Below, one piece after another: positions 8,443 to 16,607 of a stretch of DNA of 61,784 bases. The stretch is taken from the NCBI GenBank assembly GCA_024227235.1, contig JAAEKY010000007.1, positions 1-61,784 on the forward strand, in the 5' to 3' direction. The notes below the pieces were generated by a model that worked only from the letters and a program-made list of their open reading frames with translations, ran no database searches and was not told the DNA's origin. Each line of letters starts with the position of its first letter. The stretch's first letter is position 1. This stretch comes from Desulfobacteraceae bacterium. GTDB lineage: Bacteria; Desulfobacterota; Desulfobacteria; Desulfobacterales; Desulfobacteraceae. The position numbers and the translations under genes are program-made.

Positions 8443-11400
8443 TTATTTTTTTAAGGGGATCTTTTTATCATTTTTGATACCAAGACCCAGTTTATCAAAC
8501 CTGCCTCCGGTCTCGATGGGGTCACCATCATACCCTAAGGCTTTGTAATCAATATAATTTGTTTTACCAATCAAGGCTTTTACATCCCGTCCCTGTTCAG
8601 CTAAGACTTTAAAGTCCACACCCTTGTGAACCAGGGCTTCAAAATCCACATCCGGTCGTTCCTGGTGACAGGCACCGCAATGGGGTGCTTTGGTGAGGGA
8701 TGCATGACACTCGGCACAGGAAAGCGCCTGCTCTTTAGGGACTACTTCATGGGTAAGCCCCCAATACATGGCAGTCTCTACAAATTCATATTTTCCACTG
8801 TATTCCATACCGCTGGCTTTCATACCGTCCTCGGCAGCTTTGTTCCAGTCCTTATGATCCCAGAATCCTTTCCACAGTTTGGGTGTAATCAGCCGTTTGT
8901 GAACCGCATCAGAGATCTGTTTTCCGCGATGGACTTTAAATGGATATATCCGTGATGAAGGATCTTTTAAACTGCCCACGGGTTTTGTTAACTCGGTCAC
9001 TCCGTTTTCATTGATTCGATCACCGATGATATATCTTTTCACAGTTCCATTATACCAGGCATACTCAGGCTTTATGGCTTCTTTCCATATAAAACTACCC
9101 TTCTTGTCTGAAAAGTTGGATTTGCCGTATTTATCCTTGGATGGTTTGATGGCTTTACCCGCATCAGACCAGTCCCAGTAAACCTTGGTTGGGTTTTTCT
9201 TTGAATAAATCGGTATATGACAGGTCTGACAGGATATATGTGCTGTATGCTTATTTAAATGGTGGTCGATCAGTTCGCTTCCAATATGCGGTTTATCTGT
9301 ATGGCAGTATTCGCAGGAAAGATCTCCTTCTGCCACCGGGACAGATACACTACGGCCTGAAATCATATGGTTGCGGGTTTTGTGACAATCCTGGCATCTA
9401 AAATCCAGGCCACCACCGGAAACACCCATGTGAACATCGTGACTTTTATCCGGTTTGCTTAAAAAAGAACTCATATCCCCATGTTTGACAGCATCTCCCC
9501 CCCCACCCATAAAATGGCAGTTCATTCCACAGGTGTCACGGCTGGGGCGTCCAACGTTTTGAGCAATGGTGATTAAATCTAAATTTTTCACAGGCAACCC
9601 CGCTGACGGGGGTGCTTTTTTATATTTACCTGTTTGGTCATGGCAGACAAGACAGTCAATTTTTGTCATGTCTGTAAAATCGAAATTATCATCTTCCCAT
9701 CCATATCCAATGTGACAGCTGGTACACCTTGCCCAGTTCCCACTCAGGCTGATACAAAAATTGTTAATGGTATTTGTCTTTTTACCCAGGTCCATCCTTT
9801 TTTCATGTCCGACAGTATAGGGCGAAGGACCGTGCCAGTTCCAGTGAGAGGTTTTCAGTATGGCTTCACCTTCTTCTTTATGACAGGAAAGACAATTTTT
9901 TGTGACATCCACCGGGCTGACACTACCAGTAAGTTTCACCAGCTCATTATGATTGGGAACTTTTTTGGCGTGGCAGGCAAGACAGTCAGTCGGTGCCCGG
10001 GTATCAAGGGTTCTTGCAATAGGGCCCCTGACCATGGCAGAGTATTGAATCGCTCCGCGCATATGCGGAACCTGTTCTGCTTCACGGTGACAATCCATGC
10101 AGAGTTGATGATAGGCCCCTTTTAACCCAGGGGTATGAAGGTTCTTGGGATCAAAAGGCAGTTCATGACAGGCGGAACATGACACAGGTTCCTGCTCTCT
10201 TTCTTGAAGCTGTAACATGGACACCGGTTCACCATATTTATCACCTTCTTCTCTGGGCATTCTGTGATGGCAGATACTACAGTCTTTTAGCACGTTGGCA
10301 TGCTTGCTGTGCATAAACCGAACCGGTTCGTAAAAGTCACTGTATTTATTAACCACTTTGGAATTTATCATCATCATTTTAGGAGCATCTGCAATGGATG
10401 GCGTGATATTTTCCTCCAGGGGTAACAGGTTTTTTATTTTTTGTGAACCATCAGCTGCATTGGCTGAATGGGGTATTGTAATCAGTACTACAGCAAAAAA
10501 GATCACACTGACGGTTGATGTTGTCTTTGTTGATGCTTTTTGGGATGATCTTCTTTTGCGGGTCATTTCGTGAGGATGGGCACCCAGAACCGGGAAGATA
10601 AAAACACATACCCTGTAGGTGAACATGAGTGTTGCGACAAGCCCTGCAGTTATGAATATTTCCCCAACTGAAGGAAAATAGGAAACCAATTTATAGGGCG
10701 GTGTATAGGCGACAACAAACACATTGATTCTGTTTAATACAATTCCCAGAACAAAAATTGTGGAAGCAAAAAATAAAAGCCCCGGAGACCTTCTGACCCG
10801 CCTGAACAAAAGAAGAACAAAGGGCATGAATACACAGACGATCATTTCTACCAAAAATGAATTTGACTGATAAGTCCCGTCTAGAAGATAGACATAGCTG
10901 CCCCGCACGATCATATCACCCACTTTGACAGCCATATAAAGCCCCATCAGGACCGGCATATATTTAGCCAAGGGGGTTAAAACATCCATTTCAGGTTCCC
11001 TTCCAAAGGATTTTGATACCAGAATGGATTCAAAAACAACCATGGGGTAGCCGGCGGCAAATGCGGAGAGGAGAAATAATAAAGGAAGGATCGGTGTGTA
11101 CCACAGGGGATGAACTTTGGATGGTGCAATGAGCATTAAAGAACCAAGACTCGACTGGTGCAGGCAGGAAAGTACAATGCCGGCTATGATAAATAAAAAC
11201 ATCACTTTTGCAGCAACTTTATCAGCCACAGCCAGAATGGTTTCAACACTGTTATTCATCCCGGATAAAAAACCGGGCAGATTGACCTTCCCCATGAATC
11301 GTTCTGTTACAATAGGAATAAATTCAAAATAAAGGACATGGAGATAAATCATCACGCAGATGGCCACTTCAAACAGCACGGAATTGCCATTGTGATTAAA

Positions 11401-11766
11401 AATCGGACTGGTAATATTCCAGTATCTGCCGATATCTACCAAAAGTCCCAAGACAACAAAGGTATATCCCAGCATGGCCGTAAGCAAAGCGGGTCTGATG
11501 ACGGCATGGTATTGATCACGGTTAAATACGTAGGCAATGGCTCCGGTGGTGAACCCTCCGGCAGCCAGCGCAACGCCTGTGGCCACATCTATACCGATCC
11601 ATATCCCCCAGGGATACTGGTTGTTCAAATTACTTACCGCACCGATACCAAAAATAAATCGGGTGGCAACAGACATGCCGCCAATGACCATCAGTCCAAG
11701 CATGACCATAACACCAGGAGTTAAAAACTTTTCCTGAACCGGTGCGGCTATTTCATGATGACTCAT
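8443..11766 (-). CDS. NrfD/HybB-like membrane subunit fused to 13-heme OTR-like cytochrome
   Basis: An 1107-residue fusion. Residues 1-400 are an NrfD/HybB-type quinone-interacting membrane domain with about nine or ten hydrophobic segments. Residues 401-437 start with MTRKRRSS, then a hydrophobic stretch ending ANA-ADG, a complete Sec signal peptide left inside the protein and probably now a membrane anchor. Residues 440-1107 hold twelve CxxCH sites and one CGMNCH (CX3CH). The block from CLSCHKEE to CAECH closely follows octaheme tetrathionate reductase (RCTSCHIGYGW, IDCLVCHDQTGKYKK, GGGGDAVKHGD). Four extra hemes precede it and one follows. No ribosome site precedes the internal ATG at 10566, so a true fusion is favoured. 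The start overlaps the ferredoxin gene by 14 bases. Likely role: electron exchange between the quinone pool and periplasmic sulfur compounds. Confidence 0.9.
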   Translation of the reverse strand: MSHHEIAAPVQEKFLTPGVMVMLGLMVIGGMSVATRFIFGIGAVSNLNNQYPWGIWIGIDVATGVALAAGGFTTGAIAYVFNRDQYHAVIRPALLTAMLGYTFVVLGLLVDIGRYWNITSPIFNHNGNSVLFEVAICVMIYLHVLYFEFIPIVTERFMGKVNLPGFLSGMNNSVETILAVADKVAAKVMFLFIIAGIVLSCLHQSSLGSLMLIAPSKVHPLWYTPILPLLFLLSAFAAGYPMVVFESILVSKSFGREPEMDVLTPLAKYMPVLMGLYMAVKVGDMIVRGSYVYLLDGTYQSNSFLVEMIVCVFMPFVLLLFRRVRRSPGLLFFASTIFVLGIVLNRINVFVVAYTPPYKLVSYFPSVGEIFITAGLVATLMFTYRVCVFIFPVLGAHPHEMTRKRRSSQKASTKTTSTVSVIFFAVVLITIPHSANAADGSQKIKNLLPLEENITPSIADAPKMMMINSKVVNKYSDFYEPVRFMHSKHANVLKDCSICHHRMPREEGDKYGEPVSMLQLQEREQEPVSCSACHELPFDPKNLHTPGLKGAYHQLCMDCHREAEQVPHMRGAIQYSAMVRGPIARTLDTRAPTDCLACHAKKVPNHNELVKLTGSVSPVDVTKNCLSCHKEEGEAILKTSHWNWHGPSPYTVGHEKRMDLGKKTNTINNFCISLSGNWARCTSCHIGYGWEDDNFDFTDMTKIDCLVCHDQTGKYKKAPPSAGLPVKNLDLITIAQNVGRPSRDTCGMNCHFMGGGGDAVKHGDMSSFLSKPDKSHDVHMGVSGGGLDFRCQDCHKTRNHMISGRSVSVPVAEGDLSCEYCHTDKPHIGSELIDHHLNKHTAHISCQTCHIPIYSKKNPTKVYWDWSDAGKAIKPSKDKYGKSNFSDKKGSFIWKEAIKPEYAWYNGTVKRYIIGDRINENGVTELTKPVGSLKDPSSRIYPFKVHRGKQISDAVHKRLITPKLWKGFWDHKDWNKAAEDGMKASGMEYSGKYEFVETAMYWGLTHEVVPKEQALSCAECHASLTKAPHCGACHQERPDVDFEALVHKGVDFKVLAEQGRDVKALIGKTNYIDYKALGYDGDPIETGGRFDKLGLGIKNDKKIPLKK

Positions 11767-12709
11767 GAGTATCTCCTTTTTGGGATATTTTTTCTTTTGT
11801 CTCGTTATCTTTTTTACCGTTTTTCATAAATCCTGTCGCCATCATGACACCCCCAAGAAAGGTGTACAAAATGACGGGGGCAGCAAAATACTGGAACAAA
11901 GAATGCTGTATTTTTTCTGTTAACCTTGGGGGGGCATCGTGGCTGAGTTTCGGAAAACCAATGGTTTCAAAGGGTTCAGAAGCAAGGTATAGCCAGGATG
12001 TGCCGCCAACTTCCTTTTCACCGTAAATGTGATCCACATATTTACCTGGATTATTTTTCATTTTCCACTCGGCAAGCTTTAAAAGATCTTTCTTTTTCCC
12101 AAAGGTCATGACTTCTCTTGGGCAGACCTGGGCACAGGCAGGAAGCCCGCCATCTTCGACATAATCAAAACAAAAGGTACATTTTCTTACCTGTGGCGCC
12201 AAAGCTTTTTCATATTCATACGCCGGAACCTGAAAAGGACAAGCGACCATACAATACCGGCACCCAATACATTTTTTTGCATCATAAATAACCGCGCCAT
12301 TTTTTTCTTTTGTCAATGCCCCTACGATACAGGCGGATACGCAGGACGGATCATTACAATGCATACACTGAAATTTCACAAAGGTCGGTCGCTCGCGCCA
12401 GGTGAGTGTACCAATATTTTCAGGATAATACTTGTTAACGACAGTATAGGATGTTTCATCCATGCGTCTTTCTTTTTCAAGAACCGTCAACTCCTCAAAA
12501 GATTCATCCGGTGCCGGGAGGCTGTGACGCTGATTACATGTCTGCTCACACTTTCTGCACCCCACACAGAGTGTCGTGTCTACCAGACAGCCAAGGCTGT
12601 CTAAAGATGGTGTCGGTATCTCGCTGGCACTGGCTGTACCAAGCCCGGCACCCAGTGCTGCACCACCGGCACCTAACACTTTAAAAAAGCTGCGACGACT
12701 TATGTCCAT
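11753..12709 (-). CDS. Tat-exported membrane-anchored ferredoxin (HybA/HmcB-like)
   Basis: A 318-residue protein. The Tat signal SRRSFFKVLG (residues 5-14) and an AlaGly-rich h-region are followed by four [4Fe-4S] motifs (CVGCRKCEQTC, CMHCNDPSCVSAC, CIGCRYCMVACP, CTFCFDYVEDGGLPACAQVCP). A C-terminal membrane helix (about YFAAPVILYTFLGGVMMATG) anchors it on the periplasmic face. This is the usual partner of an NrfD/HybB membrane subunit, and indeed it overlaps that gene by 14 bases. AAGGAGG precedes the ATG. It probably links the NrfD quinone site to the cytochrome domain. Confidence 0.92.
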   Translation of the reverse strand: MDISRRSFFKVLGAGGAALGAGLGTASASEIPTPSLDSLGCLVDTTLCVGCRKCEQTCNQRHSLPAPDESFEELTVLEKERRMDETSYTVVNKYYPENIGTLTWRERPTFVKFQCMHCNDPSCVSACIVGALTKEKNGAVIYDAKKCIGCRYCMVACPFQVPAYEYEKALAPQVRKCTFCFDYVEDGGLPACAQVCPREVMTFGKKKDLLKLAEWKMKNNPGKYVDHIYGEKEVGGTSWLYLASEPFETIGFPKLSHDAPPRLTEKIQHSLFQYFAAPVILYTFLGGVMMATGFMKNGKKDNETKEKISQKGDTHESS

Positions 12710-12784
12710 AACTCCTCCTTAATCCCCTTTGAATGTGTCAGGTCCACTATAGGTTCCATATTTTGTTTCGCTCTCATGATTTAT

Positions 12785-13066
12785 TCAGGCATCCTTTTGT
12801 CTTTTATTAATGACAAGTCTGTAGTGATTGTTTTCTTTATGTTTTTCTATGGTGTGATCCAAAAGCTGTTCAACCAGAGCGATAAGACTATTGACCACAT
12901 CAATATCTTTTACCAGGATTTGAATCTGTTCACCTTTTCTCATTTGATTTATCTCTTTTTTGCAATTGAGAATACATATGGGCCAATCAATGTCTTGTAT
13001 GTCAATATTTCGGGTTATCAGCACAATTAAATCCCTTAAATGAACCATGGTCATTAGATCATTCAT
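12785..13066 (-). CDS. TusA-like protein lacking the CPxP motif
   Basis: A 93-residue protein with the TusA/SirA-like pattern: a leading beta strand, then a helix with N-C-K-K-E-I-N-Q-M-R-K-G-E, and the final strand. In TusA the sulfur-carrying Cys sits in CPxP at the helix start; here the aligned residues are W28-P29-I30-C31, so the catalytic position is Trp and nearby Cys31 and Cys35 are displaced. It is first in the sulfur operon and its ATG lies about 25 bases downstream of a -24/-12 promoter. No strong ribosome site is visible, so ATG 13048 is an alternative start. A sulfur relay, adaptor or sensor role is possible; sulfur transfer by the normal mechanism is doubtful. Confidence 0.65.
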   Translation of the reverse strand: MNDLMTMVHLRDLIVLITRNIDIQDIDWPICILNCKKEINQMRKGEQIQILVKDIDVVNSLIALVEQLLDHTIEKHKENNHYRLVINKRQKDA

Positions 13067-13090
13067 TTATTATTAATATCTATGACCAAG

Positions 13091-13106
13091 AGCAAATTCC
13101 TTGCCA
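13091..13106 (-). promoter_or_regulatory. Sigma-54 promoter of the sulfur operon
   Basis: Minus-strand TGGCAAGGAATTTGCT has GG and GC separated by exactly 10 bases and matches the -24/-12 consensus TGGCAC-N5-TTGCW at nearly every position. It would start transcription about 15 bases before the TusA-like ATG. The divergent gene encodes a sigma-54 activator. Confidence 0.85.
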
Positions 13107-13230
13107 AGTCTTTTATTTGTAGTTTAAAAAGTATATATCCCATTGTTATTACAAGAATTAATTCTATTCCAAATTTGAGTTGCACATAAATATCTTTAAT
13201 GATATTTTAACAGGTGTTAATTAATTTTTT

Positions 13231-13252
13231 AACATATGTTTAAACAGTTTAA
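13231..13252. promoter_or_regulatory. Candidate activator binding site
   Basis: Two adjoining palindromes, AACATATGTT (13231-13240) and TTAAACAGTTTAA (13240-13252), lie about 125-160 bases upstream of the sulfur operon promoter and 100 bases before the activator gene, the usual place for an enhancer-type activator site. The match to any known operator is unknown. Confidence 0.4.
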
Positions 13253-13349
13253 CGCTTATTACAGGCAATACGGCCCAATAAACAGACAAGCGGTGACGGG
13301 ATAAAAAATTTTATAACAGCCTGTCGATCAAATAAGGATATCCATAGCG

Positions 13350-14756
13350 ATGCTTGCTAAAGATCTACATAAATACTGGAATCGAATTATCAATACCATG
13401 CATGAAGGGTTGATCGTCATAGCAGCAGACGGAACCATTGTTATGGCCAATCAAAGCTTTGAGCTGCTCACAGGATACGCACCCAGTGACATTATAGGAA
13501 AGCCCTGCACGCTGCTTGAATGTGATGCCTGTGAGCTGGCAATAAAAAGCGAAAAAAGCCAAAATTGGTATTGCGCGTTGTTTGATCCGGTTCATCCCGG
13601 TATCAAGCAATGCCGGTGTAATTTAATGAAAAAAGACGGTACCTATATGCCGGCATTAAAAAATGCCACCGTACTCAGAGATGAGCAGGGCAAACCCCTT
13701 GGGGCAGTTGAAACCATTACAGATATATCTGAACTGGACCGACTGGATCAGGAGGTCGCTCATCTATCACGGCAACTGGATTCTGAAGATGGATTTTACG
13801 GCATCATCGGGACATCCCCCATCATGCAGCAGGTGTTTGATATTATCCTTAAGGTTGGAGCCAGTGATGCCCCGGTGATTATCTATGGTGAAAGCGGGAC
13901 TGGTAAAGAACTGGTTGCCAATGCCATACACTTGTCAGGTTTCAGAAAAGACAAAGCATATGTCCCATTTAATTGTGCAGCCTTAAATGAATCTCTGCTT
14001 GAAAGTGAATTATTTGGCCATGCCAAAGGGTCCTTTACAGGGGCTTATCAGCACAGAATCGGACGATTTGAAGCTGCCAATGGTGGAGATATTTTTCTAG
14101 ATGAAATCGGAGATATCCCTCTTTCCATTCAAGTAAAATTGCTCAGAATTCTCGACAGTAAAGAGTTTGAACGTGTGGGAGAACAAAAGCGAATTAATAC
14201 CGATGTACGAATTATCACTGCCACCAATAAAAATCTCGAAGAACTGGTGGCACAAAATACATTCAGAGAAGATCTTTTTTTTAGAATCAATATCATTCCT
14301 ATATTCCTGCCTCCATTAAGGGAACGGCTAGAAGATATCCCAGTCCTTGTAAATACGTTTATACAACGACTCATGTCAAAAACCGGTAAAAATATCACCG
14401 GCCTGTCCCAGAAAACAATGGAATTGTTTATGAAATACACTTGGCCTGGAAATATCAGGGAATTGAAAGGAGCACTGGAGTATGCATTTGTGATTGCTGA
14501 AAAAGGTTTAATTCACAGAAGGCACCTGCCCCGGAAGCTTACAATGGCACCATCAATAACCGGACAGGCCGATTCGCTTGCTGTGTCTCAGGTGATAAAT
14601 GAAACATCTTCTCAAAAGGATGAACTTATTAAAGCGCTTCGACAAACCAATGGTAACCAGTCCCAGGCAGCACGCATCCTCGGCATAAATCGTGTCACTG
14701 TTTGGAACCGGATCAAAAAATATAATATTAATCTTAAAAAAAATATTGTTGTTTAA
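13350..14756 (+). CDS. Sigma-54 activator with Cys-rich PAS domain (1)
   Basis: A 468-residue enhancer-binding protein. Residues 10-130 form a PAS sensor containing C53, C58, C61, C75, C88 and C90. Residues about 150-385 are the AAA+ domain, with Walker A GESGTGKE (180-187), the sigma-54 contact loop as GSFTGA (consensus GAFTGA) and Walker B DIFLDEIGD. The C-terminal Fis-type helix-turn-helix is near 440-465 (QSQAARILGINRVTVWNRI). There is no receiver domain, so the signal is probably sensed directly by the PAS domain. It is divergent from the sulfur operon across a sigma-54 promoter, which it likely activates. Confidence 0.93.
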   Translation: MLAKDLHKYWNRIINTMHEGLIVIAADGTIVMANQSFELLTGYAPSDIIGKPCTLLECDACELAIKSEKSQNWYCALFDPVHPGIKQCRCNLMKKDGTYMPALKNATVLRDEQGKPLGAVETITDISELDRLDQEVAHLSRQLDSEDGFYGIIGTSPIMQQVFDIILKVGASDAPVIIYGESGTGKELVANAIHLSGFRKDKAYVPFNCAALNESLLESELFGHAKGSFTGAYQHRIGRFEAANGGDIFLDEIGDIPLSIQVKLLRILDSKEFERVGEQKRINTDVRIITATNKNLEELVAQNTFREDLFFRINIIPIFLPPLRERLEDIPVLVNTFIQRLMSKTGKNITGLSQKTMELFMKYTWPGNIRELKGALEYAFVIAEKGLIHRRHLPRKLTMAPSITGQADSLAVSQVINETSSQKDELIKALRQTNGNQSQAARILGINRVTVWNRIKKYNINLKKNIVV

Positions 14757-14781
14757 AATGTATTTTATATAGCATGCGTCA

Positions 14782-14797
14782 TGGCATATATTTTGCT
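14782..14797 (+). promoter_or_regulatory. Sigma-54 promoter of the flavodoxin gene
   Basis: TGGCATATATTTTGCT has the invariant GG-N10-GC spacing and lies 60 bases before the flavodoxin ATG, between it and the activator gene. Confidence 0.8.
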
Positions 14798-14812
14798 CTG
14801 TTTAATAATTAA

Positions 14813-14828
14813 GGTAACAAGCGTTACC
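14813..14828. promoter_or_regulatory. Inverted repeat GGTAAC-N4-GTTACC
   Basis: A perfect 6-bp inverted repeat between the flavodoxin promoter and its ATG. The same half-site occurs at 19205, 19505 and as the palindrome GGTAACGTTACC at 19536-19547 before the second activator, so it is a candidate shared operator. Confidence 0.5.
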
Positions 14829-14856
14829 ATAAAACAAATTAAATCGGAGAACAATT

Positions 14857-15333
14857 ATGAAATCATTGATTACGTATTCCAGTCAAAGCGGAAACACACT
14901 TAAACTTGCTAAAAAAATATATGATACTTTAGACGGTGAAAAGGATATATTTCCAATCGACAAGGCTCCTGCAGCCGGCGGATATGATCTTGTTGCTGTT
15001 GGATTCTGGCTCCAGGCAGGCAAACCTGATCCAAAATCCATAGAATATTTATCAAAATGCAGTGATCGCTCACGACTGTTTTTGTTTGCCACTCATGGTG
15101 CAGCCAAGGATTCAGACCATGTTAAAAATGCAGTAGAATATGCAGTGAGTATGACCAATGGAGCCCAGATCTCAGGCGTATTTACCTGCCAGGGTGAAGT
15201 CAATCCAAAAGTACTTGAAAAAATAAAACAAAAACAGGAACCCCCTGTATGGATAAATGATTCAGATCATGCCGTGAACCACCCGGATGAAAAGGATCTT
15301 AAAGAACTTATCCAGATCGTAGAGAATCTATAG
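14857..15333 (+). CDS. Flavodoxin family protein
   Basis: A 158-residue single-domain flavodoxin. The FMN phosphate loop is S-S-Q-S-G-N-T at residues 8-14, and alternating strands and helices fill the normal length. It should carry one or two electrons in the cytoplasm. A sigma-54 promoter lies directly upstream and CGGAGAA precedes the ATG, so it is probably co-regulated with the sulfur operon. The likely partner is unknown; the neighbouring RACo-like protein needs a low-potential donor, which would fit. Confidence 0.88.
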   Translation: MKSLITYSSQSGNTLKLAKKIYDTLDGEKDIFPIDKAPAAGGYDLVAVGFWLQAGKPDPKSIEYLSKCSDRSRLFLFATHGAAKDSDHVKNAVEYAVSMTNGAQISGVFTCQGEVNPKVLEKIKQKQEPPVWINDSDHAVNHPDEKDLKELIQIVENL

Positions 15334-15341
15334 AAAATAGT

Positions 15342-15379
15342 AAAGGTGCTGTTCAACCATTTAACAGAACAGCACCTTT
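15342..15379. terminator. Hairpin after the flavodoxin gene
   Basis: AAAGGTGCTGTT (15342-15353) and AACAGCACCTTT (15368-15379) are a perfect 12-bp inverted repeat with a 14-base loop, nine bases after the flavodoxin stop. No T run follows on the plus strand beyond the stem's own TTT. It may serve both this gene and the minus-strand operon ending at 15577. Confidence 0.7.
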
Positions 15380-15462
15380 AGAATCAGGTAATGATTTTAC
15401 CTTCCAGTATTGGAAAAATAAAATTTTTATGTGGTATGATTTTTTCTACCGATTTCCCCCAA

Positions 15463-15549
15463 TTAATTGTTCGAGCCAAACCGGGCAGCAAACTTTGCTG
15501 TTTTAGAAATATCAGTGGCAAATAATATCTTATTAATATCTGCCAGCAT
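15463..15549 (-). pseudogene. Truncated universal stress protein (UspA) remnant
   Basis: A 28-codon frame reading MLADINKILFATDISKTAKF then AARFGSNN and a stop matches the first strand and helix of the UspA fold (KILFATD-x-S). The remaining 110 or so residues, including the G-x2-G-x9-G ATP loop, are absent. It follows the BASS transporter gene in the same direction, so a Usp gene probably once ended this operon. Confidence 0.6.
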
Positions 15550-15576
15550 AGTGGTTTCTGATTTTTCTAAAGGATC

Positions 15577-16587
15577 TTATGAACCTGATCTTTCAGCCGT
15601 TGGCTTTAAGACTTTCTCTTTTGATTCAGCAGGACCGAAAATTTTATCTGTAAATTTTACATACCATGCAGCAGACTGTACCTGTATGATATAAGCAATA
15701 GCGATGACCAGAGCCGCACTTGCACCTTGCTGCCCAAAGGCATTGATGGCAATAGCAAGGGCAATAGATAAATTCCTCATGACAGAACCGTAGACCAGAG
15801 CAATTGCATCCTTTCTTGGCAGTAAAAATTTTCCAACAACACTGCTTAACACAAAATTAAAGGTATATATAATAATTAAAGGCACCAGAATATACAAAAT
15901 CAGACCGGGAGAAGCTGCAACCCCTTTTGCTTTCAAGGCCATTGCGATAAATACGATACCAACTACCCCTATTGTTGACATTGCAGGGAATCTGGGGCCT
16001 ATATTTTTCTTAAATCCTTTTTGTCCATATTTATTAACCAGGTATTTACGCGTTAGAAAGCCTGCAATCATAGGCAAAAATACAATAATTACAATTTGCT
16101 GAATGACTTTGGAAAAATTAATTTCAATGGTAGAACCCATTAAAAACTGCACATAAAATGGCGTGGCAATTGAACCAAGGACAAGGCCTATAACCGTCAT
16201 TTTTACTGCAGCTTCTATATTTCCTTTGGCAAAGCCTGTCCAGGAAATTGTCATACCGCTTGTGGGAACAAGGCCGGCCAATAAAAGCCCTAATGCCATA
16301 TACGGGCTGTTTTTAAAAAATATCACCCCTAACGCATAAGCAAGAAAAGGAACGATTCCAAAATTAATAATCTGGGTCAACACCTGAGCCTTTAAATCAC
16401 CGCCTTCAAATACCTTTTGAAAATTCAAATTGACCATCATTGGGTAGACCATCAAAAAGGTAAAGGGAATAATGAGTGTTTTTAAAAAGCCGGCATTAAA
16501 AATAAGGCCGAACAAAAATCCTGATACCATCATCACAGGAATTGCGATAATTAATTTTTTTGTAACTTTATTTAAAAATTTCCACAT
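15577..16587 (-). CDS. BASS/ACR3-type membrane transporter
   Basis: A 336-residue membrane protein with about ten hydrophobic segments. The signature around residues 95-115 (GLLLAGLVPTSGMTISWTGFAKGN) and the second repeat (NLSIALAIAINAFG) are those of the bile acid:sodium symporter and arsenical resistance (ACR3) superfamily. ACR3 normally has a conserved Cys in the fourth helix; none is evident here, so arsenite export is unlikely. It is last in an operon with a RACo-like protein and thioredoxin, which suggests uptake or export of a small anion linked to thiol or corrinoid metabolism, but the substrate is unknown. Confidence 0.85.
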   Translation of the reverse strand: MWKFLNKVTKKLIIAIPVMMVSGFLFGLIFNAGFLKTLIIPFTFLMVYPMMVNLNFQKVFEGGDLKAQVLTQIINFGIVPFLAYALGVIFFKNSPYMALGLLLAGLVPTSGMTISWTGFAKGNIEAAVKMTVIGLVLGSIATPFYVQFLMGSTIEINFSKVIQQIVIIVFLPMIAGFLTRKYLVNKYGQKGFKKNIGPRFPAMSTIGVVGIVFIAMALKAKGVAASPGLILYILVPLIIIYTFNFVLSSVVGKFLLPRKDAIALVYGSVMRNLSIALAIAINAFGQQGASAALVIAIAYIIQVQSAAWYVKFTDKIFGPAESKEKVLKPTAERSGS

Positions 16588-16607
16588 TTTATTTTCCGTT
16601 TTTGTAA

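Noticed and set aside
12710-12775. 25-codon frame starting MRAKQNMEP between the TusA-like and ferredoxin genes
   Set aside because: No ribosome site and it runs across the ribosome site of the next gene.
12710-12787. UGA at the end of the TusA-like gene followed by 18 more open codons, as a third selenoprotein candidate
   Set aside because: No hairpin with a GC stem lies within the expected distance after the UGA, the extension reaches only to the next gene's ribosome site, and the UGA comes after a normal C-terminus of the fold.
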